From Strongylocentrotus droebachiensis (taxonomy: Eukaryota > Echinodermata > Echinoidea > Camarodonta > Strongylocentrotidae), in assembly GCA_035222895.1 (NCBI GenBank), contig JAVYIG010009923.1:1-64000 (forward strand): a stretch of DNA of 64,000 nucleotides, in the 5' to 3' direction. The position numbers and the translations under genes are program-made. This document shows, piece by piece, positions 1 to 12,600 of this stretch. Positions within the stretch are counted from its first letter, which is position 1. Every line of letters starts with the position of its first letter. Below the pieces are notes generated by a model. The model worked only from the letters and a program-made list of their open reading frames with translations, did not search any database and was not told where the DNA came from.

Positions 1-417
1 TCTGTAACAGAACCAGACGGGCGTTAACCCAAGCACTTTCTTTAACCTGGCACAGAGTTAAAGCCCTTCTTGACTTTAAACGGGGAAAAAGAGACAAAAA
101 TGCATTTGTTGTTGTTGAGATATGTACTAGCTCCCATTAGGTGATGGTCCCAACGTGAGATTTTGCTCAAGAAGCGAATAGATCATTCTGATAGAGGTGT
201 CAACCATGCACTTGTACGGATCATCGGATAATGTTTGTATACATCACTTACGAATTGAAAGTGGCAACAGAGCCAGTTTGCTCCTCCCCCCCCCCCCCGG
301 ACAAATCTTCAATCTTAAAAACTATATTACCCGACTTTTCAGTCAATATTGACGGCATTTGTGCAAGGTAACACAAACATTGGTGTGACAAAGTAAGGAA
401 CATTTTTCCCAATTATA
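1..417. other. Non-coding stretch, no gene seen
   Basis: No open frame or recognisable family is visible here. There is a short C tract near 285-298. The segment ends at the TA dinucleotide that borders the foldback element starting at 418. Confidence 0.5.
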
Positions 418-1206
418 CAGTGCGTCCCAGAAAAAACGAAACCGAGAATTGTCGATGTTTTATCTTAACTTAATCACAATTATAATTAATAAATGACACA
501 TATTTGGAAAGCTTAGATCCTCCTCTTTCATTTGATGCAACTCGTATAATCCATATTTTACGCATGAGTGATTCAAATGAATTTGAAGAGAGGAAAACAA
601 AAAGTCATTTGGCGGATGGTATCTGAATTCAAAGAGAAAATTACATTTCTAGAAAGTTGAGTTTTTGCCCTTTCATATGACACCTCAGTCAGGAAAAATG
701 AGCTGGGAATAAAAAAAGTTCTGGTTGTTTAAAGTAGTGCTTGCATTTCCATAATTTTATTAAACGAATTCGTTTTCCACTGGCTGTCTGCTGATTGTCA
801 ACGAAACGGAATTAAGACTTTTGTCAATTCTGCTTGTTGCTACGGCAGGGAGCCAGTGAAAACGTATTTGTTTGATAAAATTATGGAAATGCAAGCACTA
901 CTTTAAACAAATAGAACTTTGTCATTCTTTACTCATATTTCACGATGTCATATGAAAGGGCAGAAACTCAACTTTTAAGAAATGTGATTTTCTCTTTGAA
1001 ATTCAGATACCGCCCGCCAAATGACTTTTTTGTTCCCTCTCTTCATATTCATTTTAATCACTCATGCATGAGATATGCATCATATGAGTTGCATCAAATG
1101 AAAGAGGAGATCTAAGCTTTCCAAATATGTGTTATTTATTAATTATAAATGTGACTAAGTTATGATAAAACATAGTTCTCGGTTTCGTTTTTTCTGGGAC
1201 GAACTG
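418..1206. mobile_element. Mariner-like foldback MITE, copy 1 (789 bp)
   Basis: The two halves are near-complete inverted copies of each other around a short centre near 800-850. The ends are CAGTGCGTCCCAG on the left and CTGGGACGAACTG on the right, flanked on both sides by TA, the target duplication expected for Tc1/mariner-type insertions. There is no transposase frame, so it is non-autonomous. The same terminus and inner blocks recur at 20158-21960. Confidence 0.85.
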
Positions 1207-2667
1207 TATATTAAGTGTATTCTATAAATACAGACACCAGACTGGGTTCACGTATCACCGAATAAGCAGACACTAATGGTATAAATCGAAAGCTTAAAAT
1301 AAATATTTGTTTAGGTTCTTATTTAGAAGCGCATACGATGGGAGAACACAACCCCAACAAATTGCTCTGCGATGCCTGCATTTTTTAATCACAGGTTTAG
1401 TATTGACTTTGTTTAAATTTTACCAGGCTGCAGATAAAACTCTTGGCTATGAATATTTCAGGGTTGCAATTATTTTAGAAAATAAATCAAAATACAGGGG
1501 GATTTGGTACCAAATAAAGAACGACGGGAAATTTGCATGGGAGAATCACCTATATCAGGGGAGAAGGGATTTGCCTGACCAAATACATACCTAAACTCTA
1601 AAAGTGCGACCTTCTTTGGTTTTCCCAGGCTATTGAAAGAAATATAACATTGGTCTGAGGATTTGAAGATCCAACACCAAGAATACCAATACTCTCATCA
1701 CATATTTTTTTCCTTTCTGCATTAGATTTAAAATGCAAAGTTATTGAATGTTAAAAATATTTAGGAAAAAACTAGAACGCTTGTTTGTGTGGCCCGGTAC
1801 TGGCAACAAAAAAAAAAATATCAGGACTTTCATTGAATGTGATGAAAACTGTCTTGTCTACTATCGCAGAGACTTTCGAGAAAAAAAATCAACCTTATTA
1901 CGCAATCTCAATAGCCCTTTAAAACTCTCGAAATGTGCGAACATTACAATGACGTAATATTACGTAATCAAACCCACTTCTCTGCGTCCTCGTGATTTCT
2001 AATAGACGCTCGTCTCTCTATAAGGATGTCATCACAGCTTCGAGATCGATACTCGACTTCGGCATAATCTTCAGTTTTATTCACCATCATTTTAGATATA
2101 TTTTGGCTAGCTGAAAAAAAGATATTTATACCGTGACACTCTATTCTCATACATACTCCTATAACAGCGTCATGTGCCCCCACCTCCCGACTGCTATCAA
2201 CTCAAGCATTCATGTTATGATAGTTGGCCTCTGCATTTATCTTGATTCTTTCATTTACCTCCATACTTTCAAGTTTTCAATTGTATATATATATTTAAAC
2301 AAAATTGTATTTCAGTTGTCACATTTTATGTAAATGAATTATATTATATTATTGTTCGTTGAATATTTTGTATTTGATTTTTCGAAAGATGCAGAAACAT
2401 TTGCTAAAAAAGAATAGTGGCGCAGAGACTGGGAGGTAAAACACATTAATATATAATGCGACGCTAGAGTAGTCCTATTCTAACTCATATTCTGACACAC
2501 AAATATAGGGAACGTTCATTTGCCCATGCTGCTCCAGTTTTATAAAATAGCCTCCCCGGCTTTCTTAAAAACATACATTAATAATAAGTTTAAGCCTGCC
2601 CTTAAAATCGCATTATTCCAAATGTTTAAACAAATAAAAGGAACTCAGTAACCTTTTTATTTTCCCT
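1207..2667. other. AT-rich non-coding stretch
   Basis: Only short frames (up to 95 codons) without domain-like composition are present, and I recognise no gene. It holds A-rich runs and a short AT repeat near 2285. Confidence 0.4.
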
Positions 2668-2818
2668 TTAGTCTCATTTGACAACGCCCCCCATCGTCAG
2701 AGTCAGCAGCCTAACATGTTAGCCTATGGAATTTTAGCCCCAAAAAATCGTTAAAAAATCACATTTTTATGTTTAAACGAAAAGCACATCCACCCCGACG
2801 TACGTTAATTAGTTGAAT
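2668..2818. repeat. Dispersed repeat, copy 1 (partner at 16412)
   Basis: About 150 bp that closely matches 16412-16562 in the same orientation. Shared blocks include TAGTCTCATTT, CAGCCTAACATGT, TTAGCCTATGGA and AAGCACATCCACCCCGACGTA. The family is not identified. The partner copy lies just upstream of the GPCR start codon. Confidence 0.75.
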
Positions 2819-3322
2819 AGTCATTTTGTACCACTTCCGCTATAAAATAGGAATTAGGGGTAAAAAAGATAATTAGGGGGACCCTTCAGGTGCAGAAGCG
2901 GAGTGTTATTAAAGCCATGAAGATATTTTGGAATCATGTGAATTTGAATCAGGGTCTGAACCATTTGCTGTGGTCAAAAGTACCGAGGGTTACGTTGTTT
3001 CCATAATTTAAAAAAAAGACAAAAACAACAATAGGATGTTGCCAGGTGTTGGGGGAATTAAATTGACGACAAATAATTGGTGGAAATTGATCAGCAGTTG
3101 TATTGGTATCAGCTGTGATACCGTTTGTACTAAAGTCAAGAAGAAGATTATAGGGTAATAACGACCGACAAATTCAAATTTGGAACGAAATTCGAAAATT
3201 TCACGAGGATTGTTTTTTTTACATTTTACATTCACATCCGCTGTCTTCATCTCATCTTTAGGCTGCAATTTTTAAACTGGAGCGAGGGTTGGACGACAGC
3301 AGACTAGGGCCCCCTCCCGTCC

Positions 3323-3900
3323 TATCTCGACTGCCCCAGCGCCCAAACCAAGCACCTGGGCCCCTTCGATGCCGACAGTTTGATCGTCAGTCTATATATT
3401 CACAGCGTAATGGACGCGATGCGCAGAATACTAAACGACGATGAGGATGATGACATCATCTTGGTTGAGGATGGGGAAGGGAAAGAAGATTGAGTAACAG
3501 CCCATCGTCACAGTTGATGATAGGGGGCAGGAGGAAGGGCTGCCTGTCATCGTCAGTGAGGACGGGTAGGTGGATGAAGGCCAACCGGTAGAGGCTGACG
3601 AGGACGGTGAGAAGGTGCTAGGACATCAGTGCCAGACTTCACGTCGCTCCAGTTTTGCTGGTCGTGGGGGGCCATATATCGTCCATTCTGCACAAGCTTG
3701 TGGATAAAAAATGTGAAGGATGTGTGGTCAGATGGACTTGACCCCGGAATGTGTGCATGCTCAAGCCGTGGGAAGCCAAAGTCGACAAATATTTTCACCA
3801 GGTAGTGGACAGGTTGAAAGGTGGAATTTTCTTGGCATTCTTTAACTCGGGCACAAGCTAGAAGAGATGTTTTTTGTGAACAAGACATCAGCGTGTCCAC
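3323..3900 (+). pseudogene. Decayed transposon ORF fragments (Polinton-like?)
   Basis: The frame from 3323 to the TGA at 3491-3493 encodes an apparently protein-like segment that starts YLDCPSAQTKHLGPFDAD and ends in an acidic DDEDDD/VEDGEGKED stretch. A second region around 3690-3860 encodes a Cys-x2-Cys motif (KKCEGC) followed by an in-frame stop and more readable codons. Such ORFs are typical of large DNA transposons. The decayed integrase at 4687-5090 lies just downstream, so I group them tentatively. The family of these two fragments is not established. Confidence 0.3.
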
Positions 3901-4122
3901 AAACAAAACAATTTATCCCGAAACTCTATAACGAAACGTCGTATAAAGAATCATAGTATAAATTTCAGAGTGTCCACACACAAGAAACGTTGTATAAATA
4001 ATCATCATATAAATTCAAGGATGTCCATAAACAGAAGAAAGTAATCCTGAAACTCTACAGTCTGGTCTCCTTTCGCTCGAGGTCACGTTAAGCCCCGCCC
4101 AGTTAGTTACACTAGTTACACT

Positions 4123-4345
4123 CCCCCTGTCCACACACAACATTTCCGTGATTAGGCGTGATTCTTTATTGAGTTTCAGTTCGAAACGATGCCCAAACCT
4201 GCGTTTCGTTAGACCAGTTTCGTTATACGACGTATCGTTAGTTAGCGTCCACACACACAATTTCATCGTAAAACTATCGCGAAACGGTATCACTATCGCG
4301 AAACGGTATAGTTAATCACGGAAAATGTTGTGTGTGGACAGGGGG
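4123..4345. mobile_element. Palindromic MITE with CCCCCTGTCCACACAC ends
   Basis: The left end CCCCCTGTCCACACACAAC and the right end GTTGTGTGTGGACAGGGGG are inverted copies. The similarity extends inward through a CCGTGATTA block, and the element is about 223 bp. No coding capacity. The target duplication is not clear. Related GTGTCCACACA sequence lies nearby at 3969, suggesting another decayed copy. Confidence 0.75.
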
Positions 4346-4686
4346 TTCGTTGTAGGAGAGGCAATAGAATTCTTCGAAGTAGATATGAAAGAGGCCAGGG
4401 TGCTCGAACACCTCAAACGAAAACTGTTGAACCAATAAAATGCAGTGCTACTGTACATGTACTTCATTCATATTTCATGATGCCAAACTTTATATATTTG
4501 TTTTTGTTGTTTCTTGTTTCTCTCTCTCTCTCTCTTTGAATGTTAACATTAGTGAATTCAAACTGTAATTTATTCCCCTCATGTGTTGTTTTTGTAACAG
4601 TTATCTATTCATAAGGGCTTGGGTGTTTGAGGAATGGTCATTTTTTAGAGTGGTAGTTGTTGTATGGACATGTGTGAGAAGTAGAT

Positions 4687-5090
4687 TTGGTAATCATGGA
4701 CGAGTACTTGTGCAAGGTTTATGGAGGTCCTGAGGAAAGGGCGGGGTTCGGAGGAGCTGACAAGTTGTACCGTTATTTGAAGAAGGATGGAGTGTATAAC
4801 TTGCCATGTAAAAAGAATTACGAGAGCGGGAGGCGGACAATGATACTTATAGTTTGTACATTATCCTGTTCGAAAAGAGTTTACAAAGAGTGGAGTGATT
4901 GCCTATGGGATGGATAAATCATGGCAATTTGATTTGGTGGATATGGCTTCTTTAGCTCGAAAAAGGGTAGGTTGCAATTACCTTCGGACATGACTATCGA
5001 TGTGTTATTAAGCTTTGCTTGGGTCTTTCCTCTCAAAGATAACACAAAAAAGAAGGAAAAGGGTCTATCGGAATGAGCCCTCAAAGGAAA
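4687..5090 (+). pseudogene. Broken rve-type integrase of a Polinton-like or similar transposon
   Basis: The frame at 4687-4917 encodes FGGADKLYRYLKKDG, which resembles the N-terminal region shared by integrases of Polinton/Maverick-type and related transposon ORFs. Further on, MDKSWQFDLVDM followed by YLRT and, in another frame, IDVLLSFAWVFPLKD resembles the start of the DDE catalytic core (first Asp in the FDLVDM block). Stops and frame changes interrupt it, so it is a dead fragment. There is no sign of the rest of the element other than the weak ORFs at 3323-3900. The assignment rests on motif reading only. Confidence 0.55.
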
Positions 5091-5545
5091 AAAAAAGAAT
5101 CAGCGACCTTACACTTTAATCAAACAAGAAAAAGATAATGCTACGTTGTGCTTTTAATTAGTATTGATAATTTTAAAGAATAGGTACAAACTCAGTCTGC
5201 TGTAAATTTGACATTGACCATTAAAGACGAGTATAATTTATTTTAAAGACACACGATTAGGGTTTCTCATGTACAATGTGATGTTATATACGGGTATTTA
5301 CCCGACAAACAGGGGAATTCTTCTGATTTGCATGGGATGAGCTTCATTCACACAACCTGCAGGTCTAACTCAATGCATTGTCCACCTTCAACATCATCAG
5401 AAAATTAGCATCACGAATCCTTCATCCGAACAATGATTGAACATTTTCCGATCTCTCGCAACAAGTTCCTAATGGGCCACACGTTTTCGATGCGTGCAGG
5501 ACTTGTAAACATATATTGTGTTCATTCCACCAGGCATCGCTGCTA
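5091..5545. other. Non-coding stretch
   Basis: No gene or clear repeat is recognised. The segment ends at the GATAAG-repeat tail of the LINE fragment that starts at 5546. Confidence 0.4.
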
Positions 5546-6622
5546 GATAAGATAAGATAAGATATTTATTCGTCTTTCTTTCAAATGACATACATGTATA
5601 GAGCATAACAATAGATCATTACACATTTACAATGCAAAATAACAAATTGTGGCAATGATAAAAACAAAGTTAACTAAAAGAAAGACGAGGAGACCCTGGT
5701 AAAAGCAGAGCTTGTAATTATTAGGGCCCCCTCTGAGCCGGATAAACATGATGAATAGATATTTGTGACTACCTTAGAATACAATAGGGAAAAGGGGGTA
5801 TACAAAAACAAGAAGTGTACACACACAACAACAACAACAACAAAACGAGAGACGAGACTAGACAAGACGGGAGAAAAGAGAAAATATGAGAAAATAGAAG
5901 ACTACAGCACATCGACAGTAGGCACAGCACAACGGGCACAAGACAACAGGGGAGGGAATAAGAGGTTGACAATCTGAAAATATTCAGTTAGACACATATT
6001 AATATGAAGAAGAAAATTTACATTTATAGTAATACATAATAGATCTTGGCACCATAATAACTTCAAAAATGAACTACTCTATGAGTCACAGTATTTATCG
6101 AGAAGATAAACCTTAAGTGTACACTTAAATGAAGAGAGACTAACAAATTGCTTAACGCTAGATCCTAGAGAGTTCCAAAACATAGGTCCGGTAAAAACCA
6201 AAGTATTATAGGTAAACTTTGTCCTTACTTGGGGTAAGTGAAACGCAGAGACATTTCGTGTAGCATGGTCATGAACTTGACTATTTTTCTTAAAAATGCT
6301 GACAAGAGCCTGTGGAAGGACACCTGAATCGAAGTCGTACATTAAAGAACCCAGTTGAAGGTGATAAATATCTTGCACCTTTAAAATTCTATGCGTATAA
6401 AAAAGCGGATTAGTGTGCGTACGAAAGCTAACGTTACAAATAATTCTTAAGACCCTCTTTTGAATCAAGTATAATTTTTCAAGGTTAGTTTTAAGAGAGT
6501 TACCCCAAGCAAGAACACCATAATTAAGATAGGGAAGGATTAATGTTGAGTACATTATTAGAAGGATGCCTTTAGGTAAAATTGATTTTAATTCATGAAT
6601 TTCGCCACTGTTTCTTGACAAT
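5546..6622 (-). mobile_element. CR1/Jockey-like LINE, 5'-truncated, 3' end of the reverse-transcriptase ORF
   Basis: On the minus strand, 6621 to 6079 encodes about 180 residues resembling the C-terminal part of a non-LTR retrotransposon polymerase: LILPYLNYGVLAWGNS, LYLIQKRVLRIICN, then FTGPMFWNSLGSSVKQF and SSFKCTLKVYLLDKY before a stop. A 3' untranslated part follows and ends in a tandem tail read as TTATCTTATCTTAT on the minus strand near 5550-5566. The fragment is 5'-truncated, the usual outcome of target-primed insertion. Its upstream edge falls inside the last exon of the GPCR on the same strand, so the receptor stop codon lies in LINE sequence. The 3' untranslated part shares a GCAGAGCTTGTAA block with the LINE end near 20475. 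Confidence 0.8.
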
Positions 6623-9600
6623 GTCTAGTGGTATTGTTTCTGATGAAGTCTGGAATATTCGGGCACAAGAGTCGACCGATTCCCTTCCTGATGCGACTAT
6701 TAAACACTGCATAGATGAGGGGATTGAGTAGGCTCATAAAGACAGAAGCCAGAAGCTTCACCACGTGAAAGGCTTCACCGAAACGCGCTGAATCATCCGT
6801 CCCTTGAATCTCCTAGATACAAAGCACAAGAGAGAAAATTAACATAAACTGACACATGACTGAATCTAACAGAAAATAGGTTCTTGGCGTTGATGATTTC
6901 TTTTCTTCTGGGGATTATGATAAGTTGAAAAGTAAACCAATTCAATTTTTAAAAAGCTACCATCTTCACGGTGTCATCATCCACACGAAGAAAGAAGTGA
7001 TTGGATAGGAAAATATGAGAGGAAATGTAAAAAGAGATGCTACGACCCCCTGCACCTTCTTTTGGATAAATGACCCTGTTAATTTGCATGCCATCCATCG
7101 AGAGACCGACACAGAATGGTGCGCCCACTACCCCTGGCCACATGCCATCGCCCTCTCAATTTTAGGACCCATTCTACACAGCTGACACTGGAGCTCACCT
7201 CTCGCACGAACATGATAAAGTAAGGAGCCCTAGAGATGGCAAACGTGACCACCAAGACAAGCAGCATCTTGATGACTCGGGCAGATACTTTCTTCACGAA
7301 CGTCTCCGGTTTTCTGCCGACCTCTGCAGTGCCTTTGGGACCAGGCTGTTCAGTGGTATTTGAGCAGTTCTCCGGTTGCTGCAACCTAACGCGATCGAAT
7401 GGACTCATTGGTATGCTCTGTCCTGGTGTTGAAGCCGCTTTGGCGTTGGGCAGTTGCATGGGTATGTCATAACCAGTATGATAGCCTGGCTTTTCGTCGT
7501 TCGTCCCCACTTCTTGAATCGGAGCGACCACACGCCGTTTCATGAGGAACCTGCCGAGGATGATGTAGTTTATGCTGATGATCAGCAAAGGGAGAATGTA
7601 GGCTACTACGAAGAGGATACTCGCGTATACTTTCTCGAATGACTCAACTATGTCGTGTGAGCCACAAGCCAGATAGAATGTTGTGGTGTTCGTTATAAGG
7701 TCATCATCAACCTGTGTTACACAGAGTAATCGAATAGTACAGTATAGAAATGACATTCAATGTAGGGTAAGTTGACAGACATAATTAAAATACATTAGTG
7801 TTGTGATATCACCTACACAGTTATCCAATAAGACGTTATGGTACATGGTTATATTAACCACCTAGACGTATATGGTGGTTCGTATTACCTATCTGGCGTA
7901 TTGGACAGACTTGACCAGCGTATTTGACGGTCCATCTTCGTTTGCAAAATTAAGAAACATCGGGAGTTTTTTAATGCACCACCGATATGCGAGAAGGCCT
8001 TGGAATATAATCATAGGTTCCTTCGACTTTTACATGTAGGTTTGCTTTGCTTTGGTTGGATGGTTTGTTTTACCTGACTGCTTGTAAGTAAGAAACCAGG
8101 TGACCGACAGTTTTATGTCCTTTCCGAAAATCAAAAATCAAAGTCGTGCTGGAAAAAGATGTATCACCGTAGGGAGCTTTAAGGAAGATTGTGGTAACAG
8201 AGGTGAATGAGAAAAACGAAAGGAGAAAATAAAATAAAAGAGGAACAATGAAACTTGAAGTGAAGAAGAAAATAAGTGAAGAAACAAAAAGAACCGTTAA
8301 GGCAAAAGTATTAAAAAAAGGGAGAGAGGGGAGGAGAAGAGGAGGAAGAAGACTACAACAAGAACACTAGAAATGCAATCGTGTCACAACGATGTGCGTG
8401 CAATGACGCCATGTTTCTACGTGTCAAACGAAAGAGCTTCTCTCGGACTATCCAGAGCAATTCGTACGAAGTCTGTAGCTTCTTTGATATTGGAGATAGG
8501 TAAGGCGAAAGAAAGGCCTCAACAGTGACCTTGATTGGATGGTAGTGAGTATGCCTACGAAGTTTGAAAGAAATTGGGATAGGGAAAGAACCTAGAAAGA
8601 GCTCGCAAGCACTGCGTGCAAAAACTAGCGGGATTTGGTGCATGTTCGTCATTGCAATAAAGATCGTTCTGGGAGACAAAAGCGTGAACCCGATATGTCC
8701 CATAGACAATGCGTGTAATGCATGGGCGGAAAACCTACAGGATCTGTACTATGACCGGGGTTAAATTGTTTTTTTTTTCTCTCTCTTGATGTCTCTTTAT
8801 GGGCCGTATTTGGTATCATTAGAAAGAAAATTACATGGTTGTTATTGTAAACCATTTTTTTTTTCTATGATAATCCTATCGAAACACGTGATGTAAAATA
8901 GATTTATAGTACAAAATGGCGTTTTTAATGGCCCCCTTGACCAATTAAAAAAAATCGGCCACGAGGTGCCCTGCGTACTGCAACTCGAAATGTCACTGCA
9001 AAATTTCAAGGAAAAAAAAGGATGTTTAGGGGGCGAAAGAAAGTCTGAGAAATGACGTCATAGCCGATACGTGTTATAATATTGGGCGGAAACTCGGCGG
9101 AAATCGTATAGTGACCCTTATTCAAATGTGATTTACTGAAAATTTTCTGTGTGAACATATACCATACTTGGTATCATTTGAAAGGGCACTTCATTGCGGT
9201 CAGTTTGGCACCAATGTCATCTGCGCGCAATGTACTGCACGCATTATAGGCGCTATTACGTAATGCATAGCAAATTCATAAGATACATATGTCTGCCAAG
9301 TTTCATTGATATAGGTATAAAGATCGCGATTTTAGAGCAAGTTGAAGTTATTTTGGAATTTTCTCGAAAATGGCGATCGAATTTGGAGGGCATTTTTCTC
9401 AAATTTGGTCAGTGTTAGGGTATATAATTTTGTATATGGCTGGAAAGGGCATATCTTCAAGTATCTAAATCCAAAAAAGGGTACGGGTTTGCCAAGCCAT
9501 TATGGAGATACGGCCACAGAAAGAAAGCCAATTCCCAGAACTTTAGAGGGCGCTATTTATGTTTTGCATAGCCATTGGAGCATGAAATTTGGCATGGCTA

Positions 9601-12600
9601 TGTGCAATTATGAGATAAGGATAATGTGAGATTTAAACACAAAACGGAATTTATATGAGAAAGTTATGGCAGTTTTAGATTTTTAGGGGTTCATTTTTCA
9701 AGAATTTGAGAGATTTTTGACGGAGTCAGTTTCAGATTTAAATTTTGAGTACGAAGATGGCATTTTGAAGGTCAAGTCATCCGTCGCAGATGAAAGAACA
9801 TCTCTTTGATTTTCTAGAGGAATTTGTTAGAATTTTGTAGGATCTAGGATAGTGGAGATAGGAAGGAAGAAAGAAAGGCCTTAAAATGGACCAGAAACGG
9901 ACAAAATGGCGCCTGGACGGTCATGCATGAGTGATTTCGAAAATCGAAAAAGTAGGTGACCTTGATGAGATGCTAGAGATGATGCCTACGAAATTTGAAA
10001 GGAAATGGATATGATGAAGGCACCTAACTAGGAATAACAAGCACCATGTGCAAAACGAATGTGATTTCCGGACGATAAGGAAAACAAGGAGGAGAATATT
10101 ATTAATGGGGCAGAATGTGAACGAAAACAAGGCAATGACGAAGGTCGTCATTGCAAAAACGAAAAACCACAATCATGAGTCTAACCTCTTCGAAGCTGCT
10201 GCCTCCTCCCCACCAATCCCCCAGAGAGAACAGCGGACGCTGATAGACCGAGTACTCGTAGAAAGCAGGAGCAGCCACGATCAGTGATAGGAACCAGACG
10301 AGTAGAGGATCGAGGTAAATCCTGCTTTTCTGGTGGACCTTCGGCTGGTTGATCAATATGGTAACACGCCGGTCGTAGGCAATGACGACCATGGTGTAGA
10401 TGGACGAAGCGATGCAGAAATTGGGCAAAAACATCATGAGCTTGCAGCCAGCATTACCTGCGGAGGGCAAGCAAAATGAGGAACAGGTCCCTTGTTAGAA
10501 GGTTCGAGAGTTACATCCACGGTTCGCATTAAATATGGTACATTTATTTTTGATCATTGCTTTTAACTCTCACTGTAAAGTGATGTGAAACCATCGAAGT
10601 TAATATACGGTAGTTCAAAGTAAAACATATCAACTTTGGGTTTTATAAATAGACATGACCAGGCGCTTATGCAGGAGGGGGGGGGGGGGTTGGGGGGTTA
10701 AACCCCCCCCCCTTTGGTATTTGTATGTGTATAAACCCCCCTAAAAAAAACTAAAACTCCCCCCCCCCCTTTGGTTTTTTTTTTTTTGGTTTTTTTCAAT
10801 AATAAAATAAAAACAATTAAAATAAAAAAATTATTCCCATGGCTGACATAAAAAAGGCGACCTTACCCCCCCCCCCCCCCCCCCCAACGGAGCAACAAAA
10901 ATCGAAAAGGTGGAGTGGCTTGTATACTTGAAGACGAAGATGTTCTATTAAAGAAATGACTGAACTCAAAATGAAAACTGAATAGAGGCTACCTAGATCG
11001 AATTATCTTCAAATTGTTTAGTATATCTTGATAGGATAATCAAACAGTCCAGATTTGGATCATTTCCCCCTGGAAATCTTCTTTGTGTTTGAGAAAGAGT
11101 CGATATCAATCGCAACAATGTAGATAAGAGATAGGGGACTGCAAACTTGCCCTAGATTACAGGACTTCCGATTGATTTGGATCAATCACAGCTCTCTTTA
11201 AGACGGGGCCCTGATATCGAGAAACAAAATGCTTGCTTGGCTGGCAATTTCATCTATATGCTAATTTTGTTCCCACGCCGTAAATATTTTTTCTTCAACA
11301 TTACATGGTTGCCTTGAATTAAGGCAGTCTATATAAAATGATGAATACTCGTCTGATTGCTCATCGAAGTTAATAGAAATCTCTCACAGCTGAGGCAGTG
11401 CGACCTGCCTACTAAGGTGGTCGGAGGTGCCCACGCCATAATTCGTCGCTGTTTTCACGAAGTGACGGTAGTGAAAAAAAATTGCATTCACTTTGCGTTA
11501 CGATTTTCCTCACTACCGTCACTTCGTGAAAACAGGGACGAATTATGGATATTCTACTCATTTCTACTCATTCTATTTTCACCTAAAGAATTCAATAATT
11601 ATGATTTGTGAGAAAATTAGTACCCTCCCATATTCTCATTTTTTCCTATCCCATCATTAATTTCTTTATCTGGATGATGACACCCTAAAGATGGTAAAGA
11701 CCAGTATTGGAAACGCCCCAATTTTAAAAAATGAAATGGAAGCTCTCATTACCAATCATGTGAAAGAATATGTTTTGACTAATACATGATGATAACAAAT
11801 TTGCCGGGAAACCGCCTACTAATTCATATATTTGGTAAATTTGTTTCTCTCATGGACTGTGAGAGATATAGGGTAGTCCCATATACATCTTTCTGTGTAT
11901 AGTGCTTGTAACTTTACGAAGAATGGGCCAAATTTCTTATCATTTTGATGATTCCAGAACCTTGCAGATGCTAGATGCTAGATGCTCAACCTTTTCTGAT
12001 CGATTCCACAACGTTTCTTTCACAATGCAATCGCATGACCATAACTGGTCTTTACCTTTAAGCTTTTTTAATCCGAAAACATATATATTATGCATCCAGC
12101 ATAATTAAAAATCCCTCAAGCAAAACCATTCAGGCAAATAACGAGAAAGAGAAATAGATAAGCTTTGACCTTTGTAAGGTTGACGAGAATGAATAAAAAA
12201 TGGGGAAAAAAGATAGACATCAAGGATTATTTTCGCTGGACTAGCAAGTAGGAGGTGGAGGGGGCGGCGCAGTATTTCCAGGATTTTTAAAAGAAGGGGT
12301 GAAATATTTCGAAGAATTGCTAATAAGCACCACACATTTGCTGATAAGAAAATCAAAACAAAACGAAAAACGAACAAAGAAAAAACAGTCAGAGGGCAGA
12401 CATTATTTTGGACTTGTGTAATAAAGTTAAACCACTTGGTTGCCGCCCCCTCGTTAAATCCGCTATTGGGTGTGGGGGGCATAGGAGTGCCCCATCACAT
12501 CACAGAAGTGTGGTATAACGTGACGGCTCTTGACTCCCATACGATAGGTCATCGGTTCGATTCTTGCTCATTGCTTAAAATCCCTGGACAATGTGTTTTT

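Noticed and set aside
3553-3906. 117-codon minus-strand frame
   Set aside because: No domain-like content; the plus strand here carries transposon-like codons with stops.
7079-7198. Extension of the GPCR exon 3 frame past the donor
   Set aside because: Reading through gives a frame without TM7; splicing at 7199/7198 to 6812 restores TM7 with NPLIY.
10102-10185. Extension of GPCR exon 2 past 10186
   Set aside because: The continued frame loses the second extracellular loop Cys and TM5; the donor at 10185-10180 joins exon 3 in frame.
12505-12600. Possible tRNA gene
   Set aside because: A- and B-box-like motifs are present, but the acceptor and anticodon stems do not form; better explained as a SINE head.
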